From positions 61,644 through 125,643 of the forward strand of contig NZ_JAHBGD010000016.1 in the NCBI RefSeq assembly GCF_018390605.1: 64,000 nucleotides of DNA, written 5' to 3'. Of this stretch, positions 10,026-17,240 are shown in pieces; position 1 is the stretch's first letter; each line of letters begins with the position of its first letter. The DNA comes from Ancylobacter defluvii (GTDB lineage: Bacteria; Pseudomonadota; Alphaproteobacteria; Rhizobiales; Xanthobacteraceae). Below the pieces are notes generated by a model. The model was not told where the DNA came from. It did no database searches and saw only the letters and a program-made list of their open reading frames with translations. A program made the translations under genes and the position numbers.

Positions 10026-11708
10026 GTGATAAAGTCTTCGGACGAGCTGGTCTTCGCCGCGCTGGGGGGCGTCGGCGAGATCGGCATGAATCTCGGGATC
10101 TACGGGTTCGGTCCGCGCCACAAGCGGCAGTGGCTGGTGGTGGATCTGGGCATCTCCTTCGCCGGACCCGATGTCCCGGGCATCGACATCATCATGCCGG
10201 ACATCGCCTTCCTTGACGCCGAGCGCGAGCGCATCGTCGGCCTGGTGCTGACCCACGGCCATGAGGACCATGTCGGGGCGCTGGTCGATCTGTGGCCGCG
10301 CCTCGGCTGCCCGGTCTACACAACGCCGTTCACCGCGGCATTGGCCGAGGCCCGCCGCCTGGGCGAGCCCGGCGCGCCGAAGATCCCGTTCCGCGTGGTG
10401 CCCACCGGCGGACGGGCGCAGATCGGGCCGTTCGATGTCGAGTTCGTTCCCGTCGCACATTCGATTCCCGACAGCCACGCGCTTGCCATCCGCACCTCGC
10501 TCGGTCTCGTCGTCCATACCGGCGACTGGAAGATCGATCCGACGCCGGTGGTCGGCAACGTCACCGACCCGGCCCGCTTCACCGCGCTCGGCGACGAGGG
10601 CGTGCGGGCGGTGATCTGCGATTCCACCAACGCCATCCGCGACGGCGTCTCGCCCTCGGAGGCCGAGGTCGGCGTGGTGCTGGCCGACATCATGCGCGCC
10701 TCGCCCAATCGCGTGGCGGTGACCACCTTTGCCTCGAATGTGGCGCGCATCCGCTCGGTCGCGGAAGCCGCGCATTCGGTCGGGCGCGAGGTGGTGCTGG
10801 TCGGCCGCGCCATGGAGCGGGTGATCACCGTGGCGCGCGAGCAGCGGCTGCTCGACGGGCTGCCGCCGTTCCGCTCGGTCGATGCCTATGGCTTCCTGCC
10901 GCGCGACAAGGTGGTGGCGATCCTCACCGGCAGCCAGGGCGAACCGCGCGCGGCGCTGGCGCGCATCGCCGATGACGACCATCCGGAGATCGCGCTCTCC
11001 CCCGGCGACCACGTGATCTTCTCGTCGCGCACCATTCCCGGCAATGAGCGGGCGGTGAACCGCATCATCAACGCCCTGGTGCTGGAGGGCGTGAAGGTGA
11101 CCACCGATCGCGACGCCCTCGTCCATGTTTCCGGCCATCCCCGTCGCGGCGAGCTGGAGCAGATGTACAAGTGGCTGCGGCCGCGCATCTCGGTGCCGGT
11201 GCATGGCGAGCCACTGCATCTCTCCGAGCATGCCGATCTCGCCCGCCGCATGGGCGCGCAGCAGGTGGTGCGCATCGTCGACGGCGACGTGGTGCGCCTT
11301 ATCGGCGAGGATCCCAGCCATGATGCCGAGGTGATCGAGGAAATTCCGGTCGGCCGGCTGCACAAGGACGGCCTGGTGCTGGTCGGCGATGCCGATCCGG
11401 CGATCGCCGAGCGCCGACGGCTGTCCTTTGCCGGCGTGATCTCGGTGGCGGTCGCGATGACCGCCAAGGGCGACGTCGTCGGCGATCCGATGATCGACCT
11501 GACCGGCATTCCCCAGACCGGCATCGGCGGCAAGCCGCTCGACGAGGTGGTGGAGGACGCGGTGCTGGACTGTCTCGACAATCTGCCCAAGCCGCGGCGG
11601 CGCGATCCGGATGCGGTGGCGGATACGCTCACCCGCGCCGTGCGTTCGCAGGTGAACGCCGCCTGGGGCAAGAAGCCGCTCTGCCATGTGCTGGTGATCA
11701 CGGTATGA
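10026..11708 (+). CDS. rnj: ribonuclease J
   Basis: A 560-residue metallo-beta-lactamase/beta-CASP ribonuclease with 5'-3' exo- and endonuclease activity on RNA, acting in mRNA decay and rRNA maturation. The zinc-binding motif LTHGHEDHVGAL is present near residue 76, with further ligands at HTGDWKIDPTP and HVSGHPRRGELEQM; a C-terminal domain completes the normal length. The chosen start is GTG at 10026, since it lies next to the conserved SSDELVFAALGGVGEIGMN; no in-frame ATG precedes it. The location after birA matches other Hyphomicrobiales. Confidence 0.94.
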   Translation: MIKSSDELVFAALGGVGEIGMNLGIYGFGPRHKRQWLVVDLGISFAGPDVPGIDIIMPDIAFLDAERERIVGLVLTHGHEDHVGALVDLWPRLGCPVYTTPFTAALAEARRLGEPGAPKIPFRVVPTGGRAQIGPFDVEFVPVAHSIPDSHALAIRTSLGLVVHTGDWKIDPTPVVGNVTDPARFTALGDEGVRAVICDSTNAIRDGVSPSEAEVGVVLADIMRASPNRVAVTTFASNVARIRSVAEAAHSVGREVVLVGRAMERVITVAREQRLLDGLPPFRSVDAYGFLPRDKVVAILTGSQGEPRAALARIADDDHPEIALSPGDHVIFSSRTIPGNERAVNRIINALVLEGVKVTTDRDALVHVSGHPRRGELEQMYKWLRPRISVPVHGEPLHLSEHADLARRMGAQQVVRIVDGDVVRLIGEDPSHDAEVIEEIPVGRLHKDGLVLVGDADPAIAERRRLSFAGVISVAVAMTAKGDVVGDPMIDLTGIPQTGIGGKPLDEVVEDAVLDCLDNLPKPRRRDPDAVADTLTRAVRSQVNAAWGKKPLCHVLVITV

Positions 11709-11747
11709 AGGACGCCGCCTGAGCGTGCGCGGGCGGGGAGAACTGTC

Positions 11748-12152
11748 ATGATCGGTCGTCTCAATCATGTCGCCATCGCCGTGCCGGACCTAGGAGCGGC
11801 GACCTCGCTTTACCGCGACACCTTGGGCGCCAAGGTGTCGGCGCCGGTCGACCAGCCGGAGCACGGCGTGACCACGGTGTTCATCGAACTGCCGAACACC
11901 AAGATCGAGCTGTTGGGCCAGCTTGGCGACGGCTCGCCGATCGCCCGGTTCCTGGAGCGCAACCCGGACGGCGGCATTCACCACATCTGCTACGAGGTGG
12001 ACGACATCCTCGCCGCCCGCGACCGGCTGACCGTCGCCGGCGCGCGGGTGCTGGGACCCGGCGAGCCGCGCATCGGTGCGCACGGCAAGCCGGTGCTGTT
12101 CCTGCATCCCAAGGATTTCAACGGCACGCTCGTCGAACTGGAACAGGCCTGA
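11748..12152 (+). CDS. mce: methylmalonyl-CoA epimerase
   Basis: A 134-residue VOC-fold enzyme that interconverts (R)- and (S)-methylmalonyl-CoA in propionyl-CoA catabolism or the ethylmalonyl-CoA pathway. It begins IGRLNHVAIAVPDLGAAT, with the metal-binding His, and carries the second and third ligand regions in GIHHICYEVDDI and LHPKDFNGTLVELEQ. The ATG has GGGGAGAA upstream. It follows the RNase J gene by 39 nt and precedes the DUF1467 gene by 3 nt, a conserved alphaproteobacterial pairing. Confidence 0.94.
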   Translation: MIGRLNHVAIAVPDLGAATSLYRDTLGAKVSAPVDQPEHGVTTVFIELPNTKIELLGQLGDGSPIARFLERNPDGGIHHICYEVDDILAARDRLTVAGARVLGPGEPRIGAHGKPVLFLHPKDFNGTLVELEQA

Positions 12153-12155
12153 ACC

Positions 12156-12425
12156 GTGTTCGGCATCGGCACCTATATCGCCATCTATTTCCTCGTCTGG
12201 TGGACGGTCATCTTCATGACGCTGCCGTTCGGGGTGCGCTCGCAGCACGAGGACGGCACGCCGCAGGACGGCACCGAGCCCGGCGCGCCGCAGCGCCCGC
12301 TGCTCATCCGCAAGGCCATCGCCACCACGCTGATCGCGGCGGTCATCGTCGGGCTGTTTGCCTTCCTGGTGGAGACCCACCGGCTGCGGCTCGACATGTT
12401 CCCGATGCCGTTCGAAATCCATTGA
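12156..12425 (+). CDS. DUF1467 family membrane protein
   Basis: An 89-residue protein with two predicted membrane helices (about residues 5-26 and 52-72) and the family stretch WWTVIFMTLPFGVRSQHE followed by PGAPQRP. The start is GTG at 12156, 3 nt after the mce stop. DUF1467 proteins are common in alphaproteobacteria next to methylmalonyl-CoA epimerase or proS; their function is unknown. It is the last gene before a long non-coding gap. Confidence 0.88.
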   Translation: MFGIGTYIAIYFLVWWTVIFMTLPFGVRSQHEDGTPQDGTEPGAPQRPLLIRKAIATTLIAAVIVGLFAFLVETHRLRLDMFPMPFEIH

Positions 12426-12583
12426 CGGCTGGGTGCTGAAAGACGTCGGTTGGGTGGCGGCTGCCTGAACGGCGCCGGAGGCTGGGGAACGCGTTCCGGC
12501 GCCGAATCTCCTACGCGGAGCAAAACCGACCGGCTTGCCGCGCACGACAATCGCGCAGATCACGCCAATCGCGCAAAAAAAGA

Positions 12584-12616
12584 GGCGGAATCCATCGGAT
12601 CCCGCCTTCTCTTTCT
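12584..12616 (+). terminator. imperfect hairpin, probable terminator after the nuo-birA-rnj-mce run
   Basis: GGCGGAATCC at 12584-12593 pairs with GGATCCCGCC at 12597-12606 with one mismatch and a 3-nt loop. It is preceded by an A-run (12575-12581) and followed by TTCTCTTTCTC, which could act as the terminator tail. The A-rich left arm and pyrimidine-rich right side could allow action in both directions. Confidence 0.5.
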
Positions 12617-12790
12617 CATGGCCGCCCGCACCTGGTTCCGTCCCGTTTTACGGTGATCTGCCAGGGGGCTTTCTTGCCGATCATTCCTCCCGAGACCCGG
12701 GCCGGACGCCGCGCGAGAGCGTGGACAGGCGGACCCCTTTCTTGAGGAGGCCAACATAGGCCGGAATCGATCGGCTTGTCATCCTTGCGC

Positions 12791-12831
12791 CGCAATAGAT
12801 CGTTTGTGCAGCGCAATAGTCAAAAGTGCAG
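12791..12831. repeat. imperfect 21-nt direct repeat, two copies
   Basis: Copy one (12791-12811) and copy two (12812-12831) both start CGCAATAG and end GTGCAG, with TC in the centre; copy two is one base shorter. The spacing is two helical turns, as for a protein binding two tandem sites on one face of DNA. It lies about 150 nt upstream of the proS ATG. Confidence 0.4.
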
Positions 12832-12981
12832 CCGGGGTGTGACAGCCGTTCAAATTGCCGTCGTCACAGGGCGCGGGCGAGGCGAGAGGCGGGGCAAGGG
12901 CTTGTCTTTTCGACGCCGATCCGGTTTCACTCGGCACCGTCTTTCCGGCCGCCCGCGCCGGTCGAATCGAAAGTCTCGCTG

Positions 12982-14304
12982 ATGCGCCTGTCCCGCTACC
13001 TCCTTCCCATCCTGCGCGAAGTTCCCAAGGAAGCCGAAATCGTCTCGCACCGGCTCATGCTGCGCGCCGGCATGGTCCGCCAGGAGAGCGCCGGCATCTA
13101 TGCCTGGCTGCCGCTCGGCAAGAAGGTGCTGGACAAGATCTGCAACGTCATCCGCGAGGAGCAGAACCGCTCGGGCGCCATCGAGATCATGATGCCGACC
13201 ATCCAGTCGGCCGATCTCTGGCGCGAGAGCGGGCGCTACGACGACTACGGCAAGGAGATGCTCCGCATCAAGGATCGCCATGAGCGCGACATGCTCTATG
13301 GGCCGACCAATGAGGAGATGCTCACCGAGATCGTCCGCGCCTATGTGAAGTCCTACAAGGACCTGCCGCTGAACCTCTACCATATCCAGTGGAAGTTCCG
13401 CGACGAGGTGCGCCCGCGCTTCGGCGTCATGCGCTCGCGCGAGTTCCTGATGAAGGACGCCTATTCGGTCGATCTCGATTTCGAGAACGCGGTCATCGCC
13501 TATAACCGCATGTTCGTCGCCTATCTGCGCACCTTCGCGCGGCTGGGGCTGAAGGCGATCCCGATGGTGGCCGATACCGGGCCGATCGGCGGCAATCACA
13601 GCCACGAATTCATCATTCTCGCCTCCACCGGCGAGAGCGAGGTGTTCTGCCACGCCGACTATCTCGACATGGCGCCGCCTCCCGCCGGGATCGATTTCCG
13701 CGATCCTGCGGCGCTGCAGGCGACGGTCGACCAGTGGACCAGCCTCTACGCCGCCACCGAGGAGAAGCACGACGAGGCGGCCTTCAACGCCGTCGAGGAA
13801 GGCAAGCGCCTCTCCGCCCGCGGCATCGAGGTCGGCCACATCTTCTATTTCGGCACCAAATATTCCGAGCCGATGGGCGCCAAGGTGACCGGCCCCGACG
13901 GCGTCGAGCGCCCGGTACATATGGGCTCCTACGGTATCGGCCCTTCGCGGCTGGTGGCGGCGATCATCGAGGCGTCGCATGACGAGAACGGCATCATCTG
14001 GCCGGACGATATCGCGCCCTTCAAGGTCGGCATCCTCAATCTCAAGGTGGGCGACGCGGCGACAGACGCCACCTGCGAGCAGCTCTATGCGACGCTGACC
14101 GCCAAGGGCGTCGACGTGCTCTATGACGACACCGAGGAGCGTCCCGGTTCGAAATTCGCCACCGCCGACCTTATCGGCCTGCCGTGGCAGATCATTGTCG
14201 GGCCGAAGGGACTTGCCGCCGGCACGGTGGAACTGAAGCGCCGAGCGGACGGTGCGCGCGAGAACCTGTCGGTCGAGTCTGCACTCGCCCGCGTTCTCGG
14301 CTGA
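12982..14304 (+). CDS. proS: prolyl-tRNA synthetase
   Basis: A 440-residue class II aminoacyl-tRNA synthetase charging tRNA-Pro. It is the short alphaproteobacterial type without the long insertion (editing) domain between motifs 2 and 3: motif 1 around [20 protein letters not shown], motif 2 with [20 protein letters not shown], motif 3 with [20 protein letters not shown], then the anticodon-binding domain. The ATG at 12982 gives the family start [15 protein letters not shown]; an open frame runs 52 codons further upstream but that part is not protein-like. Confidence 0.96.
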   Translation: MRLSRYLLPILREVPKEAEIVSHRLMLRAGMVRQESAGIYAWLPLGKKVLDKICNVIREEQNRSGAIEIMMPTIQSADLWRESGRYDDYGKEMLRIKDRHERDMLYGPTNEEMLTEIVRAYVKSYKDLPLNLYHIQWKFRDEVRPRFGVMRSREFLMKDAYSVDLDFENAVIAYNRMFVAYLRTFARLGLKAIPMVADTGPIGGNHSHEFIILASTGESEVFCHADYLDMAPPPAGIDFRDPAALQATVDQWTSLYAATEEKHDEAAFNAVEEGKRLSARGIEVGHIFYFGTKYSEPMGAKVTGPDGVERPVHMGSYGIGPSRLVAAIIEASHDENGIIWPDDIAPFKVGILNLKVGDAATDATCEQLYATLTAKGVDVLYDDTEERPGSKFATADLIGLPWQIIVGPKGLAAGTVELKRRADGARENLSVESALARVLG

Positions 14305-14326
14305 GCCGGAAGGCGGCGGAGGCGAG

Positions 14327-15667
14327 ATGGCGTTCAAGAGCGCAGCGAAGAATCCGGCGGGCAAGGCCTCCGGCAAGGAAGCCGTCCGGCCGAAGGCGAC
14401 GAGCGAGCCTTCCGGCACGCGCCCGTTCAGCGCCTTCGAATGGATGCTGTCGCTGCGCTATCTGCGCGCCCGCCGCAAGGAAGGTTTCATCTCGGTCATC
14501 GCCGGCTTCTCCTTCCTCGGCATCATGCTCGGCGTAGCGACGCTGATCATCGTCATGGCGGTGATGAACGGCTTCCGCACCGAGCTGTTGTCGAAGATCC
14601 TCGGCCTCAACGGCCATTTGCTGGTCCAGCCCATCGACAGCCCGCTGACCGACTATGAGGCGGTCGCCATGCGTATCGCCGGCGTGCCGGGCATCAAGCT
14701 CGCCGTGCCGCTGATCGAGGGGCAGGCGCTGGCCTCCTCGGCCTTCAACGCTTCGGGCGTGCTGGTGCGCGGCATCTCGGAGACCAATCTGCGGGCGCTG
14801 CCCTCGATCGGCTCGAATATCCGCGAGGGCACGCTGCAGGGCTTCGATCAGGGCGAGGGCATTGCCATCGGCAAGCGGCTCGCCGACCAGCTCTCGCTGC
14901 ACGCCGGCGACAACATGACCCTGGTGTCGCCGCGCGGGGCGGTGACGCCGATGGGCACCAGCCCGCGCATCAAGGCATACCGGATCGCCGCGATCTTCGA
15001 GATCGGCATGTCGGAATATGACGGTGCCTTCGTGTTCATGCCGCTGCCGGAGGCGCAGGCCTATTTCAACAAGGATGGCGATGTCACCGCCATCGAGGTC
15101 TACACCGACAATGCCGACGCCATGGATAAATACCGCGCGGCGGTGCAGCAGGCGGCGCAGCGGCCGGTCTACATCGTCGACTGGCGACAGCGTAACGCCA
15201 CCTTCTTCAACGCGCTGCAGGTGGAGCGGAACGTGATGTTCCTCATCCTCACGCTGATCGTGGTGGTGGCGGCGTTCAACATCGTCTCCGGCCTCAACAT
15301 GCTGGTGAAGGACAAGGGACGCGACATCGGCATTCTGCGCACCATGGGCGCCTCGCGCGGGGCGATCATGCGCATCTTTCTGGTTACCGGCGCGGCGATC
15401 GGGGTGGTCGGCACGCTCGCCGGCTTCCTGCTCGGCCTGGTGGTGTGCCTGAACGTTGAGGAGATCCGTCAGTTCATCTCCTGGCTGACCGCCACCGAGC
15501 TGTTCTCACCGGAGCTCTATTATCTCTCGCGCCTGCCGGCCGAGATGAATGCCGGCGAGACTACCTCGGTGGTGATCATGGCGCTGGTGCTTTCGTTCCT
15601 CGCTCCGCTCTACCCATCCTGGCGCGCCGCGCGCCTCGATCCGGTGGAAGCGCTGCGTTATGAGTGA
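14327..15667 (+). CDS. lolC: lipoprotein-releasing ABC transporter permease LolC/LolE
   Basis: A 446-residue inner-membrane permease that extracts outer-membrane lipoproteins and hands them to LolA. It has an N-terminal helix after a basic/alanine leader of about 40 residues, a large periplasmic domain (about 80-290) and three C-terminal helices with the FtsX-type domain ([20 protein letters not shown] segment and [19 protein letters not shown]). The start at 14327 has GGCGGAGGCGAG upstream. It overlaps lolD by 8 nt. As in most alphaproteobacteria a single LolC/E-type permease is encoded next to lolD. Confidence 0.95.
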   Translation: MAFKSAAKNPAGKASGKEAVRPKATSEPSGTRPFSAFEWMLSLRYLRARRKEGFISVIAGFSFLGIMLGVATLIIVMAVMNGFRTELLSKILGLNGHLLVQPIDSPLTDYEAVAMRIAGVPGIKLAVPLIEGQALASSAFNASGVLVRGISETNLRALPSIGSNIREGTLQGFDQGEGIAIGKRLADQLSLHAGDNMTLVSPRGAVTPMGTSPRIKAYRIAAIFEIGMSEYDGAFVFMPLPEAQAYFNKDGDVTAIEVYTDNADAMDKYRAAVQQAAQRPVYIVDWRQRNATFFNALQVERNVMFLILTLIVVVAAFNIVSGLNMLVKDKGRDIGILRTMGASRGAIMRIFLVTGAAIGVVGTLAGFLLGLVVCLNVEEIRQFISWLTATELFSPELYYLSRLPAEMNAGETTSVVIMALVLSFLAPLYPSWRAARLDPVEALRYE

Positions 15668-16355
15668 GGCGAGAATGGCCGCCGCATTGCGCCTTCAGGG
15701 CATTGATCGCCGTTATGTCCAGGGCGAGGGCACCCTCGATATTCTACGCGGCGCCGATTTCGAGGTGATGGAAGGGCAGTCGGTGGCCCTCGTCGCGCCG
15801 TCCGGCACCGGAAAGTCGACGCTGCTGCACATTGCCGGCCTGCTGGAGCATCAGGACGCCGGCGAGGTGTATATCGGCGATCAGCCGACCGCCGGCCTTG
15901 CCGATGCGGAGCGCACCCGCATCCGCCGCACCGATATCGGCTTCGTCTACCAGTTCCACCATCTCCTGCCCGAGTTCTCGGCGCTGGAGAATGTGATGAT
16001 GCCGCAAATGATCCGCGGCCTGGCGAAGCGCGAAGCGGCGGCGCGCGCCAAGGAGTTGCTGAGCTATCTCGGCCTTGGCAAGCGGCTGGAGCACCGGCCC
16101 GGCGAACTTTCCGGCGGCGAGCAGCAGCGCGTGGCCATTGCCCGCGCGGTGGCCAATGCGCCGCGGGTGCTGCTGGCGGACGAGCCGACCGGCAATCTCG
16201 ATCCCCATACTGCCGACCACGTTTTCCGCGCGCTTCAGCAACTCGTCGAGGCGACCGGGCTGGCGGCGGTGATCGCCACCCACAATCTCGATCTCGCCGC
16301 GCGCATGCACCGTCGCGTGACCCTCCAGGACGGCGGCGTCGTCGAACTCGACTGA
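15660..16355 (+). CDS. lolD: lipoprotein-releasing ABC transporter ATP-binding protein
   Basis: A 231-residue ATPase that powers the Lol permease. Walker A is [11 protein letters not shown] near residue 44, the ABC signature [15 protein letters not shown] near 146, and Walker [13 protein letters not shown] near 166. Its ATG overlaps the end of lolC; a second ATG five codons later (15675) is an equally possible start. The closest alternative family, FtsE/MacB-type exporters, is less likely given the lolC partner. Confidence 0.95.
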   Translation: MSEARMAAALRLQGIDRRYVQGEGTLDILRGADFEVMEGQSVALVAPSGTGKSTLLHIAGLLEHQDAGEVYIGDQPTAGLADAERTRIRRTDIGFVYQFHHLLPEFSALENVMMPQMIRGLAKREAAARAKELLSYLGLGKRLEHRPGELSGGEQQRVAIARAVANAPRVLLADEPTGNLDPHTADHVFRALQQLVEATGLAAVIATHNLDLAARMHRRVTLQDGGVVELD

Positions 16356-16439
16356 CATCCGGAGATTTCCGGTTGCCGGCGCAGCTATTGGTCTTACTAT
16401 TCCGGGAGATGTACGGACGCCCCTGAGGAGCGCCCCCGG

Positions 16440-16898
16440 ATGGACTTGCCGTGGCTTGATCATCTGTCGATGCTATCGCTCGCCGTGCTGGCCGCGGTGA
16501 TGCTGATCGCCACGCTGCGCCTGTTCGGCACCCGGCATGTGCCGGTGACCGCCGAGCAGCAACTGGCGGGGGACGGGGATTACGATTACGCGGTCGACCA
16601 TGTGGAGGCGCATCAGGCGACGCTCGATCGCTTCTCGGCGCTTGCAACGACGCCGTCCGGCTATGATTGCGTCGCCGAGCTGGTGCCGGAGACCTCCAGG
16701 GTCCGCGATGCCGTGCAGATCCGAGTGGTGGTCGAAGGGGCCACGGTCGGCGAGATCGGCTGCAAGGAAGTGCGCACTTTCCTGGCGGCGATGAACGGCA
16801 AGCCGGCGCGCTGCGACGCCTTGATCGTCGCCCCGCGCGATGCCGCGCGCAGCCTGTCGGTGCGGCTCGACCTCGCTTGGCCACCGCGTATTTCCTGA
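16440..16898 (+). CDS. membrane-anchored protein with a HIRAN-like domain
   Basis: A 152-residue protein with one N-terminal transmembrane helix (about residues 11-29), a linker, and a C-terminal domain of about 70 residues. The pattern VAELVPE (78-84), then DAVQIRVVVEGATVGEI (90-106) and CDALIV (125-130) resembles the HIRAN fold, where an EP..N..D.NAV.V segment is followed by a VGYL turn; here the N-x-x-D element is replaced by TSRVRD. HIRAN domains bind DNA ends in repair proteins, but small bacterial versions are uncharacterised. The start ATG follows GAGGAGCGCCCCCGG. It lies between lolD and an SOS-controlled promoter. The domain call is from memory of the family pattern. Confidence 0.5.
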   Translation: MDLPWLDHLSMLSLAVLAAVMLIATLRLFGTRHVPVTAEQQLAGDGDYDYAVDHVEAHQATLDRFSALATTPSGYDCVAELVPETSRVRDAVQIRVVVEGATVGEIGCKEVRTFLAAMNGKPARCDALIVAPRDAARSLSVRLDLAWPPRIS

Positions 16899-16951
16899 CG
16901 GATTGCCGACGATTCGAGGGACGGCGTTAGCGGTTCCGCAACCAACGACAA

Positions 16952-16966
16952 GAACGCAAAGAGAAC
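16952..16966 (-). promoter_or_regulatory. SOS box (LexA site), upstream copy
   Basis: GAAC-GCAAAGA-GAAC, which is GTTC-N7-GTTC on the minus strand, the alphaproteobacterial LexA consensus with all eight bases matching. It lies just upstream of the -35 element at 16971 and 46 nt from a second perfect box. Confidence 0.8.
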
Positions 16967-16970
16967 AAAG

Positions 16971-17000
16971 CTTGACCTGACGCCGCTTATCCCCGATGTT
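16971..17000 (+). promoter_or_regulatory. promoter of the micropeptide gene (and possibly dnaE)
   Basis: CTTGAC at 16971-16976 matches the alphaproteobacterial -35 element. Counting TTGACC as the hexamer, a 17-nt spacer leads to GATGTT at 16995-17000. The downstream SOS box begins inside this -10 region, so bound LexA would block RNA polymerase. Confidence 0.6.
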
Positions 17001-17012
17001 CTCCATATGTTC
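16998..17012 (+). promoter_or_regulatory. SOS box (LexA site), downstream copy
   Basis: GTTC-TCCATAT-GTTC, a perfect GTTC-N7-GTTC, overlapping the -10 element and ending 29 nt before the ATG of the 34-residue peptide gene. Confidence 0.85.
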
Positions 17013-17041
17013 CATGTCGCCATGTCGCAAGGGAGATCGTC

Positions 17042-17146
17042 ATGATCCGCATCCTGTTTCAGGAAGTTGCCGCGCTGTCCTCCATCGGCCTGTTCGTGGC
17101 GATGATCGGCATCTGGGCCGGCGTGTTCGCCGGCGTCGGAGGATGA
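17042..17146 (+). CDS. 34-residue SOS-controlled single-pass membrane peptide, SidA-like candidate
   Basis: The product has a short basic/amphipathic start (MIRILFQEVAALSS) and one hydrophobic helix of about 22 residues (about 9-30) ending in glycines. AAGGGAGA at 17029-17036 gives a strong Shine-Dalgarno sequence 5 nt before the ATG. Two perfect SOS boxes and a CTTGAC promoter lie directly upstream, and dnaE starts 94 nt downstream. In Caulobacter, SidA is a 29-residue LexA-controlled inner-membrane peptide that blocks division through FtsW/FtsN; I recall it being encoded near dnaE. The resemblance is in size, topology, control and place; sequence homology was not tested. Too short for usual gene callers. 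Confidence 0.7.
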   Translation: MIRILFQEVAALSSIGLFVAMIGIWAGVFAGVGG

Positions 17147-17240
17147 CGGGGACAGATCCGTCGCTCACGCAGACGCGGGTGGACGCGGGTGGCCACCATC
17201 CTCACGATGAGAGCTTGTGAGTCGCGATCGGAGGAAGACC

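Larger units (their letters stand above)
12426..12981. other. 556-nt intergenic region upstream of proS
   Basis: No convincing gene lies here; the open frames are short, lack a Shine-Dalgarno sequence and do not resemble known proteins. It holds an imperfect hairpin with a pyrimidine tail (12584-12616) and a 21-nt direct repeat (12791-12831), and presumably the proS promoter. Confidence 0.6.

Noticed and set aside
12450..12759. Overlapping short frames on both strands upstream of proS
   Set aside because: They cross the terminator-like hairpin and have no protein-like features.
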